DNA of 64,000 nt from Leptolyngbya sp. FACHB-8 (GTDB lineage Bacteria; Cyanobacteriota; Cyanobacteriia; Elainellales; Elainellaceae). The stretch lies in the NCBI RefSeq assembly GCF_014695575.1, contig NZ_JACJOO010000048.1, positions 120,552-184,551 on the forward strand, in the 5' to 3' direction. The translations under genes and the position numbers were made by a program. Below the pieces are notes generated by a model. That model worked only from the letters and a program-made list of their open reading frames with translations. It ran no database searches and had not been told where the DNA came from. Below, one piece after another: positions 46,961 through 55,362 of the stretch (the first letter of the stretch is position 1; the number at the start of each line of letters is the position of its first letter).

Positions 46961-47350
46961 ATGCGACCCGATACCCTGGAACTGGCGGTCAACGGTACGT
47001 TGATGCGGGGGTTAGAACTCAACAAGAATATGCTGGCGGTAGGAGCAACTTTTTTACGGGACGCAACAACCGATGCCTGCTACCGGCTATGGTCGATTGG
47101 CGATCGCCATCCCGCTATGCTTCGCGTTTCTGAGGGAGGGGCTGCGATCGCCCTGGAGGTGTGGGCTGTTCCCCCGGCTGGACTGGTGCAAATTTTGCAG
47201 CAAGAACCCCCCGGTCTTAGCATTGGCCGGGTGCGTCTGTCAGATGGACAGGAGGTGCTGGGGGTATTGGGGGAACCTTACCTCTGTGAAGGCCAGCTTG
47301 AGATTACCGAGTGGGGCGGTTGGCGCGCTTACTGGGGGGCAAAAGTCTGA
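46961..47350 (+). CDS. Free-standing allophanate hydrolase C-terminal domain (AH_C)
   Basis: 129-residue protein matching only the C-terminal domain of allophanate hydrolase (AtzF/DUR1,2 type). Recognisable motifs: LAVNGTLMRGLELN at the start, YRLWSIGDRHPAMLRV in the middle, and GVLGEPYLCEG then ITEWGGWRAYW at the end; AtzF ends with the comparable FLCEPYALEG...ITAYGGWRAYL. In two-domain enzymes this domain handles N-carboxycarbamate made by the amidase domain. ATG 46961 is chosen for a perfect GGAGG 7 bp upstream. It is transcribed divergently from the biuH/transporter operon, whose hydrolase would make allophanate. The amidase domain is not in this window. Confidence 0.85.
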   Translation: MRPDTLELAVNGTLMRGLELNKNMLAVGATFLRDATTDACYRLWSIGDRHPAMLRVSEGGAAIALEVWAVPPAGLVQILQQEPPGLSIGRVRLSDGQEVLGVLGEPYLCEGQLEITEWGGWRAYWGAKV

Positions 47351-47421
47351 CTTCCAACGTGTGGCTGTTGTATGGTGTGCGAAGCACACCGCACAACAGG
47401 AATGCGTAAGTCCTATTCTTC

Positions 47422-47625
47422 TTACACGGCTAATTCAGCGCGCATGACGGTCACCGCCTGCCCTGCCAAGAGAACACGATCGCCCTCCCAGGTCACCCGA
47501 ATTTCGCCGCCCCGAGGAGAAGCTTGATAGGCCAAAAAGTGATTTTTGTGCAGGCGATCGCCCCAAAAAGGAGCCAGAGTGCAGTGAGCTGAGCCCGTTA
47601 CGGGGTCTTCGTCAACTCCAGAACG
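47422..47625 (-). pseudogene. Remnant of a PhzF-family isomerase gene
   Basis: About 68 codons match only the C terminus of PhzF/epimerase-like proteins (normally about 265-300 residues): SGVDEDPVTGSAHCTLAPFW, then YQASPRGGEIRV and VLLAGQAVTVMRAEL. Sequence upstream in frame (to 47718) is unrelated, and no N-terminal part is found within 300 bp. The break point is sharp, just before the DPVTGSAHC motif. It is a decaying gene fragment next to the AH_C gene, from which a family A-like palindrome half (about 47360-47416) separates it. Confidence 0.75.
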
Positions 47626-47798
47626 TAAATGCATCAACCTGAATGAGAGATTGGCCCATTGTGCTGTGCTTAATTTTTCAAGTGTTGGAGATTTGGCATT
47701 TAGGCCTATATAAGGCACTCATTGATCCATAGCATGATGTGGGTCGGGAGTTATGATTCAGTTTCTACTCATTTCACACGATGCCAATGGGTTAGATA

Positions 47799-47834
47799 TA
47801 AAAAAGGACAAACCCGAAGGTTTGCCCTTTTTTT
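47799..47834. terminator. Intrinsic terminator-like hairpin
   Basis: AAAAAGGACAAACC pairs with GGTTTGCCCTTTTT around CGAA (one mismatch), with flanking T- and A-runs. It could act in both directions. The gene it serves is unclear: to its left is the PhzF remnant, to its right the 86-aa gene. Confidence 0.65.
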
Positions 47835-47965
47835 GCCAGTTTTGAAAGTTTAGTCAGGGTGAATAACTATCACCCTTGCTATCCTTATTCATCACAATTT
47901 CAGACATTAACTAGCATCCACATGATTGGCTCATAGCTACAGAGTATGAGCCAGTGGTCAGCATA

Positions 47966-48226
47966 TTAGTGGCTGTAATAGCGTTCTTCTAACCAAACCC
48001 GCACTTCACCTTCAGAGGCAAAATCCGAGCTTCTTCCGGTGTTGGGGTCATAGGTGTGCCAACGCGAATGGCCATGATCTATGGTTTTCCAAACATGGGG
48101 TTCGGTGTCGAGTGTGAGAGTCTCAGTGAACCGATGCCATGCTTGATTGATTGCCTTCCCAACGAGTCTTCCTTTCATATTCAAACCTCCTAAGATTCTT
48201 TCTAACTCTGATGGAGAGAAGCCCAT
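47966..48226 (-). CDS. Hypothetical small protein (86 aa)
   Basis: Small soluble protein not recognised as a named family. The sequence is protein-like: EPHVWKTIDHGHSRWHTYDPNTGRSSDFASEGEVRVWLEERY, with many aromatic and charged residues. Start is ATG 48226; an ATG at 48178 (MKGRLVGKAINQ, preceded by GGAGG) is an equally good start and would give 70 residues. Upstream is a long gap holding repeats. Function unknown; no partner gene nearby. Confidence 0.6.
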   Translation of the reverse strand: MGFSPSELERILGGLNMKGRLVGKAINQAWHRFTETLTLDTEPHVWKTIDHGHSRWHTYDPNTGRSSDFASEGEVRVWLEERYYSH

Positions 48227-48657
48227 TCCAGATATTGAAAATGATTCTGTAGCGTCATTTGCTGGATGTTTTTGTGAGCTTTCTAGATCAGAGAGAAGAA
48301 TCTATTTCCTTCTTGATTTACTTCTATGGTACCTACTTTTATGACAAAAACGATCACCTTACAGGCTCACCCAAGTGGGCTAGTTTTCATCATAAATGAG
48401 CCGTATGAAACAATGTGTTGCATGTTGCTTTTGAATCCATTTTAAGAATGAAAAGAAGATGCTTGGAAAGCTTTGTTAGGTAAGGTTTGTAGGCGATCGC
48501 AATGAATTAGATTTAAACTCGTATTTCCACGGTTTCCTCCAACTCTTTTCGATAAAGAACCATGTTTTCTCGGAGATGATAAAACATCCCCAAAACCTTC
48601 CTTAAAAAACACTGCAACAAATTCTCATAAATTTCTTTTGCCGCATAGGTCGTACTT
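48227..48657. other. AT-rich intergenic stretch
   Basis: No gene or defined element recognised. It presumably contains the promoter of the leftward 86-aa gene. Confidence 0.5.
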
Positions 48658-48752
48658 TATAGCAATGTGCAAGTGCGTTAAGTACAGAAACGGTGGTGTG
48701 GAGCACTTCGTGCCCCACGCCACCGTACTGAGTTAACCCGCACAGCGCTTTA
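48658..48752. repeat. Family C palindromic element, copy 3 (95 bp)
   Basis: TATAGCAATGTGCAAGTGCG ... GCACAGCGCTTTA with internal hairpin apex CACTTCGTG. It is in the opposite orientation to copy 2 at 16363 and has the same 95-bp length. Confidence 0.8.
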
Positions 48753-48756
48753 AATG

Positions 48757-48814
48757 CGAGGTTGGTTGTTGTGAGTAAAGTGTTCAGTGCTCAGCTCACA
48801 ACAACCAACCTCAT
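48757..48814. repeat. Palindrome next to family C copy
   Basis: GAGGTTGGTTGTTGTGAG pairs with CTCACAACAACCAACCTC around a 19-nt loop. It lies 180 bp upstream of the Hsp70-like gene. Confidence 0.7.
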
Positions 48815-48994
48815 GTAGTGCGCCCAATCTCAGGCCTCAACCTGCAGGTCTCAGTCTTAAGTCTTATAGGAGCAGTGGCAGATGTGAAACGCTGCGCTCA
48901 TCTGCTTTACTGAATCTAGGTTCACAATCAGCAATCGAGAATTCTCGATTTTGGCGATTGACCGTTTTGTGGTGTCCTCTGTCGGGTTGCCTTC

Positions 48995-50581
48995 ATGTAC
49001 GCGATCGATTTTGGCACAAGCAACACCGTCATCTGTCGGTGGAATGCTGCTACTCAAACCGCTGAAACTCTTTCTCTTAATGACCTCTCGTTGAAATTAG
49101 CGGCGAATCCACCCCTGGTGCCGAGCCTGCTCTATGTGGAAGATGCCGCTTCTGTGCAAGTGCTGGCAGGCCAACAGGTGCGCGATCGCGGCCTTGATCT
49201 CAGCACCGACCCCCGCTTTTTCCGTAACTTCAAGCGGGGCATTGGCACCGACATTCGCGGTTTTCTGCCTGAGCTGGATGGGCGTACCGTTACCTTTGAG
49301 CTGGCAGGCCAGTGGTTTCTGGAACGGATTATCCGCGACATTCAACAACGGGAAGGACTGGATTCTCTGGTGATCACTGTGCCCGTGGATAGCTTCGAGG
49401 CCTATCGCCTGTGGTTGGCTCAGGTGTGCGAAACGCTCCAGGTCGAGCAGGTGCGCATGCTAGACGAACCTACGGCCGCAGCACTGGGTTATGGTCTGGA
49501 AGCAGGCAGTACATTGCTGGTTGTCGATTTTGGTGGCGGCACCCTGGATTTGTCTCTTGTGCAATTAGAGAAGAGCCCGTCGGGGGTGAAGCCGATGGGT
49601 TTTTTGTTGAAATGGGGCCAGAAGACGCTGCAAGAGTCGGGGCAGAAGCTGAAAACCGCGCGAGTATTGGGCAAAGCCGGGCAGAATTTGGGAGGAGCCG
49701 ACATCGACAACTGGCTGCTCGATTATTTTGCGAAGGAACAGGGCGTGCCTGTCTCGCCATTGACCTTGCGGTTGGCAGAACGATTGAAGATTGCGCTTTC
49801 AGAGCAGACGGCGGCGACAGAAGCTTACTTCAATGACGAGACTCTGGAGACGTACGAATTGCAGATGGGGCGCGATCGCTTCCAAACCCTACTCCAGGAA
49901 AGGGGCTTCTTCCAACGACTCGACACGACGCTCGCAAATGTGCTGCGTCAGGGGCGACAGCAAGGGCTTGAACCGGAAGACATTGATGCTGTGCTGATGG
50001 TTGGTGGGACATCCCAAATTCCTGCTGTGCAGGAATGGATCAAGCAGCATTTTCCGACTGAAAAAATTCGAGCAGAGCGGCCCTTTGAGGCGATCGCTCA
50101 GGGTGCCCTCCAACTGCATCAAGGTGCGGAAGTAAAAGATTTCCTCTACCACAGCTACGGCATCCGCTACTGGGATCGTCGCAACAACCGCCACAGTTGG
50201 CACCCCATCATCAACGAAGGCCAACCCTACCCGATGGAAAAGCCTGTGGAGTTGTATCTGGGTGCTTCTCTAGAGAACCAGCCCAGCATCGAGTTAGTGC
50301 TGGGGGAATTGGGACGTGAAGCGACGGCGACAGAGGTGTATTTTGAGGGCGATCGCCTGGTCACCCGCACGCTTGATGGGGGCACTCCTGTCGTCAAGCC
50401 CCTGAACGACACCCCCGAAGCTCGTAGCATTGCCCAACTAAACCCTCCGGGTAAACCGGGAAGCGATCGCATCAAAGTACAGTTTGTTGTGGATGGCGAT
50501 CGCTTTCTCCGCCTCACGGTCGAGGATTTGTTCACAGGGGAAACCTTGATGGAGGATCAAGCTGTCGTACAACTCAGTTAA
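48995..50581 (+). CDS. Hsp70-like protein (DnaK-family ATPase, short C terminus)
   Basis: 528-residue actin-fold ATPase of the Hsp70 family. Phosphate 1 loop IDFGTSNTVICRWN, phosphate 2 VVDFGGGTLDLSLV, adenosine motif LMVGGTSQIPAVQEWI and the connector LDEPTAAALGYGL are clear. The region after about residue 390 is shorter than in DnaK and diverges; no EEVD-like tail or lid is evident. Such non-canonical Hsp70s are common in cyanobacteria. A chaperone or regulatory ATPase role is likely; clients unknown. No dnaJ or grpE gene is adjacent. Confidence 0.92.
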   Translation: MYAIDFGTSNTVICRWNAATQTAETLSLNDLSLKLAANPPLVPSLLYVEDAASVQVLAGQQVRDRGLDLSTDPRFFRNFKRGIGTDIRGFLPELDGRTVTFELAGQWFLERIIRDIQQREGLDSLVITVPVDSFEAYRLWLAQVCETLQVEQVRMLDEPTAAALGYGLEAGSTLLVVDFGGGTLDLSLVQLEKSPSGVKPMGFLLKWGQKTLQESGQKLKTARVLGKAGQNLGGADIDNWLLDYFAKEQGVPVSPLTLRLAERLKIALSEQTAATEAYFNDETLETYELQMGRDRFQTLLQERGFFQRLDTTLANVLRQGRQQGLEPEDIDAVLMVGGTSQIPAVQEWIKQHFPTEKIRAERPFEAIAQGALQLHQGAEVKDFLYHSYGIRYWDRRNNRHSWHPIINEGQPYPMEKPVELYLGASLENQPSIELVLGELGREATATEVYFEGDRLVTRTLDGGTPVVKPLNDTPEARSIAQLNPPGKPGSDRIKVQFVVDGDRFLRLTVEDLFTGETLMEDQAVVQLS

Positions 50582-50760
50582 AGAAGTTTTGTACACCAAA
50601 TAGAGGGCTTTATAACATCAGCCTTGCAACCGATGAGCCAGGTGGGTTATGGGCCTTTGTGCCCACAGGATTTCTGCTAAGCCTAGCGCCGTGGTACATC
50701 TCAGGAGAGAATGGTGAAGATCTGTAACTGTGACCCCATCCATTCCACTGAGGCAGCACC

Positions 50761-51132
50761 GTGTATTACTACTATTCCCCTCCTTACTTTCTCCTTCTAG
50801 CCGGGTTGTTTGCGGGCATAACATCGGGTGTGGCGTTTGAAGCAACCCTGAAGCAAGCAGTACATGATTGGTCGAAGAACAGATCCACCCGTACCCTGGC
50901 AAACCTTCAGGGGCTACAACTGTTCACGCCGTTTTTTGGTATTTGCGGGGGTATTTGTTTTTTCCTGTCAGCGGGAATGCAAATCTTTGGCTTTAATAGC
51001 ACGATTGCCTATGCGATGGCGGTACCCATGACCCTATTTATTGGTGTGCTGGTGTGGTATCAACTGGGTCAAGTTCTGAAGCAATTAGAAAAGGGTGGTT
51101 CTAAAGCTCTGGATCTGGATTCTTTCATCTAG
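50761..51132 (+). CDS. Small membrane protein, function unknown
   Basis: 123-residue protein with an aromatic N terminus (MYYYYSPPYF) and three predicted transmembrane segments (about 10-28, 55-74, 80-100), with a charged cytoplasmic C-terminal tail. Start GTG 50761 has GAGG 8 bp upstream. I do not recognise a named family; it looks like a conserved cyanobacterial membrane protein. It ends just before a bidirectional terminator shared with the converging protease gene. Confidence 0.75.
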   Translation: MYYYYSPPYFLLLAGLFAGITSGVAFEATLKQAVHDWSKNRSTRTLANLQGLQLFTPFFGICGGICFFLSAGMQIFGFNSTIAYAMAVPMTLFIGVLVWYQLGQVLKQLEKGGSKALDLDSFI

Positions 51133-51204
51133 AGCCCGCTTTATAAAGTCGTTTTTTGCGAGTTTTGCTCACGAAAAAACGGCCTTCCAATTCAAAACTC
51201 CATA

Positions 51205-51244
51205 AAAGAAGAGGACGGTAGGAAACACCGTCCTCTTCTTTTAT
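51205..51244. terminator. Bidirectional terminator
   Basis: TAAAAGAAGAGGACGG pairs perfectly with CCGTCCTCTTCTTTTA around nine bases, with A/T-rich flanks, between converging genes ending at 51132 and 51249. Confidence 0.85.
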
Positions 51245-51248
51245 CGGG

Positions 51249-51926
51249 TTAATTCTTCTCGCTCACCAATTGCTGACAGATACTCACAGGTTGGCGCGAT
51301 CGCATCGCCTCCACCAAGGGTTCATACACATCCTGCGCCTCCTGTAAGAGCGTTTTGGCTTGTAGGATGGCCCATCGCTCCTTCTGAGTGGCTTCGCTGG
51401 CTGGCCGCTTCAACACATTGAAGAGAAGTTGGATTTGTTCGCGATCGCCTGCTCCTCCCTCAGCACTGCCGTAGGTGAGAGTTTCCGCGGCGATTCCCGC
51501 CATCCAAACAATGCAGTAGCGATCGATTAAGGTGCTGGAAAGCTTGCCTTGGTTCAGTTCTGCATCCAGTTCCGTTGTGTCGAATTGGACGCCGCCGTTG
51601 CCTGGTTGCCCTAACCGGAAGGCTTCCCAGGCCGTAAGGGTATAGCCTGTGACGGGAATACCCACTTTTTGGGCGACCAGCAGGTGGCCAGCTTCGTGGT
51701 GGAGGATGCGATCGCGATGCTCTGCCGAAAACTGGGCGATCCAGTCCAATAGCAGGGTGCTACCCCGGTTTTGCCAGCCCAGGGTGTCGAGGGCCGCCAG
51801 GCCCATGATGCCGGCAACGGTGACTGCCGGAACGACGGGAGACAGATGAATCAATGGCCCCAGTAAGCTTGTCATCACCACGACAAACACCCCAATGGCA
51901 ATCAGATTGAAGGAGAGTTGATTCAT
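51249..51926 (-). CDS. M41-like membrane metalloprotease without AAA domain
   Basis: 225 residues from ATG 51926, whose ATG overlaps the TGA of the upstream VanY-like gene (ATGA). Two hydrophobic segments occur at the N terminus (about 5-30 and 30-46). The zinc motif is His77-Glu78-Ala-Gly-His81 (HEAGH), followed by WMAGIAAETLTYG and GGAGDREQIQ, the order seen in FtsH protease domains. The AAA ATPase module is missing altogether. Related stand-alone M41-like proteins occur in cyanobacteria and plastids; whether they are active proteases or regulatory pseudo-subunits is not known. Confidence 0.88.
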   Translation of the reverse strand: MNQLSFNLIAIGVFVVVMTSLLGPLIHLSPVVPAVTVAGIMGLAALDTLGWQNRGSTLLLDWIAQFSAEHRDRILHHEAGHLLVAQKVGIPVTGYTLTAWEAFRLGQPGNGGVQFDTTELDAELNQGKLSSTLIDRYCIVWMAGIAAETLTYGSAEGGAGDREQIQLLFNVLKRPASEATQKERWAILQAKTLLQEAQDVYEPLVEAMRSRQPVSICQQLVSEKN

Positions 51927-52810
51927 GGTGCGGCAGGCGACGGTTGGGGCGCAGGGGCAGATGGGCGAATTTGGTGAGCTTTGTAGAAGGTTTCGAGGCT
52001 GTTGCGATCGCCTACAAAACGCCAATGCCAGGGTTCATAACTAACCCCCTGAGAGTTATCGCGGGGAAACGATAACTCAAAACTGTAACGGGCCGCGTTG
52101 GCTTCGAGCCAACGGAATGCTGGAGTCGATTCAAAGGTCAGCTCCAGATTAGTTTCAGAGCGCGTTCCATCCCCAATATCTATGGCATAGCCCGTGTGGT
52201 GTTCGCTATATCCAGGCGGAGCACTCACGGAAGCTCGCTCCACAGGGCGCTGACCCATTTCCGCTTTGCGTTCAAAGAATATTTCAGTTTGATCGTCCAG
52301 AGAGCGAAACCCCGAAAGAGGCACCAGAATCACCCGCTCTGCCCGAGCGGCCTGAATCATGGCGGTAAAGCGATCAGCAGCGGCAGTACGCAGCTTAACT
52401 TCACCATCCTGAGTGATGGCTTTGAGACTGTTAGCGGGGGCCTCGGCGTAGGGCAGGTGACCCAACAGACCATCTGTCATGGGCGGTGGTGTCAGGTCAG
52501 CCGCTACAACGGGACTGGGTGAAGGGGTCGCTACTGAGGTGGCTGGTTGCCCAGAGCGCCAGGCTAGCAATGACGCTAGCCCCAGGGCAATGGCCATGCC
52601 GATCGCAACCCCGCCTAAAAATTTCCAGCTCCGGCGAGTCGGGAAGATAGCCCAGCTAGAAGCGGCTTCTGGAGATGACGCAACAGACAACCCATCTCTC
52701 TGAGCCATCGGAATGTCATCCAGAGGTATTCCTGGCGGGGTCTGTTCTTCGGGGAGTCCGGCTTGGTTTACCACACGCAATTCCTCTCTGCCATGTATCT
52801 GGTTCGCCAC
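51923..52810 (-). CDS. D-alanyl-D-alanine carboxypeptidase family protein (VanY, M15B)
   Basis: 295-residue envelope protein. One transmembrane segment (about 63-88, FLGGVAIGMAIALGLASLL) anchors a periplasmic VanY-type zinc peptidase domain (about 125-285). The metal and catalytic residues are in YSEHHTGYAIDIGD (His and Asp) and EPWHWRF (Glu/His). Such enzymes remove the terminal D-Ala from peptidoglycan stem peptides. The gene overlaps by 4 bp the M41-like protease gene, so the two are translationally coupled. Confidence 0.92.
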   Translation of the reverse strand: MANQIHGREELRVVNQAGLPEEQTPPGIPLDDIPMAQRDGLSVASSPEAASSWAIFPTRRSWKFLGGVAIGMAIALGLASLLAWRSGQPATSVATPSPSPVVAADLTPPPMTDGLLGHLPYAEAPANSLKAITQDGEVKLRTAAADRFTAMIQAARAERVILVPLSGFRSLDDQTEIFFERKAEMGQRPVERASVSAPPGYSEHHTGYAIDIGDGTRSETNLELTFESTPAFRWLEANAARYSFELSFPRDNSQGVSYEPWHWRFVGDRNSLETFYKAHQIRPSAPAPQPSPAAP

Positions 52811-52835
52811 TCATACCATGGGTTCTGTTCTTAAC

Positions 52836-52893
52836 TTGTGGCTGGTTGTTCTAGATAGGATGTTCCGCCTCCCATCCACAATAACCAACCACA
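52836..52893. repeat. Imperfect palindrome between VanY-like and AEC genes
   Basis: TGTGGCTGGTTGTT is matched by AATAACCAACCACA about 25 bp later. It lies just upstream of the VanY start codon; the rest of the 377-bp gap shows nothing I can name. Confidence 0.45.
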
Positions 52894-53187
52894 GGCGTGA
52901 AACATATCCATGCAACGGTATCAGGCACCCAAGATCCTATGTCAAAACCCACAAAATAGCCGAGCTTCTATAATTTCTCGGCAACAATCTACATGCGATT
53001 GTAAACTGTGCCTGGCCGACTCCGACTATAACCTTCTCCTAATTTCTGCAGGATTAGTGATTGTGTGTGGCAGGTAAAATTTGCTCTGCACAAAATCTTC
53101 CGTTTAGTGGCAAAAGAAAATTGTCAAGCTTTACCCCAAGTTTTCCCTCCGCCCTGATGAAGCTGAGCAGGTACTAAACTTCACCCT

Positions 53188-54144
53188 ATGGTCAACTCCC
53201 TGGGAATGTCTCTGCTACACCTCTACATGCCACTGGTAGGATGGGTTGGCCTTGGGTGGATGTGTGGGCGTTTGCTGCCCCTTCAAATTCCGTATCTGCT
53301 GGGCAAGTATTTGTTCTGGTGCGGGGTGCCCCTTAGCGTCATTGGCTTTTTATACCAGGCAGATTTGTCGGGACCGGTATGGCTGGCGTCTCTGGTGGCC
53401 TGGGGAGGTATTTCAACAGGCTTGCCGCTGATGTGGTCATGGATTCAGTGGCAAATACATCGTGGGTCTTTATCACCTCCGTTGCAACGACTTCAGCAAC
53501 CCAAAACCCAGGCCAGTCTATTGCTGGTAGCCACGCTGGGCAATACTGGTTACCTGGGCTATCCCGTCATTCTGGCTTTGGTAGGCGCTCCTTATTTTGG
53601 GTGGGCGATTTTTTATGACATGGCCACGATTGTAGTTGGAGCCTATGGCATAGGGGTATTGTTGGCCTCTCGGCTAGGGCAAGCACACCGTACCTTGGCG
53701 CAAGCCGTACAGGCCATCGTCATCAATCCAACCCTCTGGAGCTGTTTTGTAGGGATGGCGTTGCGATCGCTCACCCTTCCCTCCGCTCTCGTCTCCATAC
53801 TCCAGGCGATCGCCTGGAGTAGCGTTGTCTTAGCCCTGCTTCTCATTGGCATGCGCCTTAGCCAGTTAGCCACCTGGAATCATGTCCGACTGGTTTCTGT
53901 AAGCCTGGGGATCAAGCTCTTGCTGTTGCCCTTGACCATGGGGATACTGTTGTCTCTGCTGGGGTTCGATGGTGCACCACGATTAGTAATGGTTCTCCAG
54001 GCAGCTATGCCCCCAGCTTTTTCAACTCTCGTTCTGGCGGAAAACTTTGAACTGGATCGGGAGACAACGGTTACTGCCCTGGCTTTGGGCTCTGTTGCGC
54101 TCCTGATCACCTTGCCTGTCTGGGTCTGGTTGTTTCCGGTTTAA
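53188..54144 (+). CDS. AEC family (auxin efflux carrier-like) transporter
   Basis: 318-residue integral membrane protein with about ten hydrophobic segments in two five-helix halves. The family core is seen in LLVATLGNTGYLGYPVILALVGAPYFGWAIFYDM and in the second half ALALLLIGMRLSQL and QAAMPPAFSTLVLAENF. AEC proteins export or import small organic anions. The substrate is unknown and no adjacent gene suggests one. It is followed by a nest of inserted repeats. Confidence 0.9.
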   Translation: MVNSLGMSLLHLYMPLVGWVGLGWMCGRLLPLQIPYLLGKYLFWCGVPLSVIGFLYQADLSGPVWLASLVAWGGISTGLPLMWSWIQWQIHRGSLSPPLQRLQQPKTQASLLLVATLGNTGYLGYPVILALVGAPYFGWAIFYDMATIVVGAYGIGVLLASRLGQAHRTLAQAVQAIVINPTLWSCFVGMALRSLTLPSALVSILQAIAWSSVVLALLLIGMRLSQLATWNHVRLVSVSLGIKLLLLPLTMGILLSLLGFDGAPRLVMVLQAAMPPAFSTLVLAENFELDRETTVTALALGSVALLITLPVWVWLFPV

Positions 54145-54170
54145 GCAATTTCCTATCTAGTGGTCTGTCA

Positions 54171-54205
54171 ATGTTCAAGTATGGGGTTACCCCACACTTG
54201 AACAT
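54171..54205 (+). terminator. Stem-loop after AEC gene
   Basis: ATGTTCAAGT pairs with ACTTGAACAT, with an inner TGGGG/CCCCA pair, 27 bp after the stop. There is no clear T-run. Confidence 0.5.
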
Positions 54206-54227
54206 GAGATTTGAGGAGTTTTTGAGG

Positions 54228-54443
54228 GGGTGCATTCCACTTTTGCAATTTGGAAACCCACTTTTGTAAGTGAAGCGGGCTTCGCCCGCTTCACTTACAA
54301 AACCTCAGTTCGGGATAAGCTGAAGTGCTCATTTTGGCGTGCGCGAAGCGCACGCCAAAATGGGCGTTTTCAAGTGCCGCGCAACGCGCGGCACTTGAAA
54401 ACGCCCTTAACCCGAACTCAGGTTACAAAAGTGGGATGCACCC
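54228..54443. repeat. Family F MITE-like element, copy 1, interrupted by family D
   Basis: Ends GGGTGCATTCCAC and GTGGGATGCACCC. Removing the 120-bp family D element and one 8-bp duplication leaves exactly 88 bp, the length of the intact family F copy at 57426-57513. The restored sequence has a continuous palindrome around GCGGGCTTCGCCCGC. Confidence 0.9.
54303..54422. repeat. Family D MITE-like element, copy 2 (120 bp), nested in family F
   Basis: CCTCAGTTCGGGATAAG ... CTTAACCCGAACTCAGG with two internal hairpins. It is flanked by a perfect 8-bp direct repeat TTACAAAA at 54295-54302 and 54423-54430, a target site duplication. Same length as the copy at 32657. Confidence 0.92.
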
Positions 54444-54455
54444 TTTTGACAGAGC

Positions 54456-54556
54456 ACTAGTACGCTGAGGCGTAAATATATAACCTATTTTTCTGTGGGG
54501 GTGCGAAGCACCCCCACAGAAAAATAGGTTACGGACTTAGGCCGTAGCCTACTAGT
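54456..54556. repeat. Family B MITE-like element, copy 3 (101 bp)
   Basis: ACTAGTACGCTGAGGCG ... GGCCGTAGCCTACTAGT with apex GGGTGCGAAGCACCC, 12 bp after the family F element. Confidence 0.88.
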
Positions 54557-54676
54557 GTGGTCCTCAAAAACGACCTGAACCGAAACTCAACTGGCGAAGC
54601 CATAAGTCGGTGGGAGACGCTTTCACGGATAATGGAAAACGCCAATGGCAGGTTGCCCCGGAATCGAAGAGACCCT

Positions 54677-55198
54677 ATGAACTATCTGATTGCTGTGTTG
54701 CCCGACCGCACGCAGGCCGAAGCGGCATATTCAGCCCTTGAAGCTGACCAATTTCCCATGGACGGTGTCAGTATCTTGGGCAACGGCTACAAGTCTGCGG
54801 ATGAATTTGGCTTTTTAGATCCTCAAGAAACTGCCCGTAAACAAGCAAAATTCATGAGCTTCTGGCTGGTGCCCTTTGGATTTATTGGAGGCTTTGCTTT
54901 CAATGCGTCTACCCAATTCATCCTGTTTCCCTGGGCCGGTATGATCGGCAATCACCTGATTGGTGCATTGCTTGGGGCCGTTGCCGGAGCCATGGGTAGT
55001 TTCTTTATCGGCGGCGGGACGGGCTTATTGTTTGGCAACAATGACGATAATGAGTCTTTGCCTATCCGCAAGCGCCTGAATGAAGGCAAATATATTCTCG
55101 TGGTTAAAGGGGCACCCAATTTCACGAACCGGGCGAACCGCCTGCTGAAGCCCTTGAAGCCCGAAACAATTCAGAATTATGTCGATCCGACAGCGTAG
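54677..55198 (+). CDS. Membrane protein with glycine-zipper, function unknown
   Basis: 173 residues from ATG 54677; upstream in-frame codons belong to the repeat region. The N-terminal part (1-55, NYLIAVLPDRTQAEAAYSALE) resembles an alpha/beta fold similar to stress-protein (GsiB/17M-like) N-termini. Two hydrophobic segments rich in Gly and Ala follow (about 62-85 and 95-122, IGALLGAVAGAMGSFFIGGG), typical of DUF1269-type membrane helices. The tail is charged. It may respond to stress, but that is inference. Confidence 0.78.
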   Translation: MNYLIAVLPDRTQAEAAYSALEADQFPMDGVSILGNGYKSADEFGFLDPQETARKQAKFMSFWLVPFGFIGGFAFNASTQFILFPWAGMIGNHLIGALLGAVAGAMGSFFIGGGTGLLFGNNDDNESLPIRKRLNEGKYILVVKGAPNFTNRANRLLKPLKPETIQNYVDPTA

Positions 55199-55362
55199 TG
55201 GCCGGTCAAGCATCGGTTGAGGAGGCTTTGTCTCCTTTCAAGAAACACACCTGTTTCTTTCATATTTCACTGGATGGAATCGTGAAACGGTTCCATCTAA
55301 TGAGGAGCTCAAATGATGCTTGGCTGTTTTTCCCTCTTCCCTTTCCCTACGGAGATCCCACC

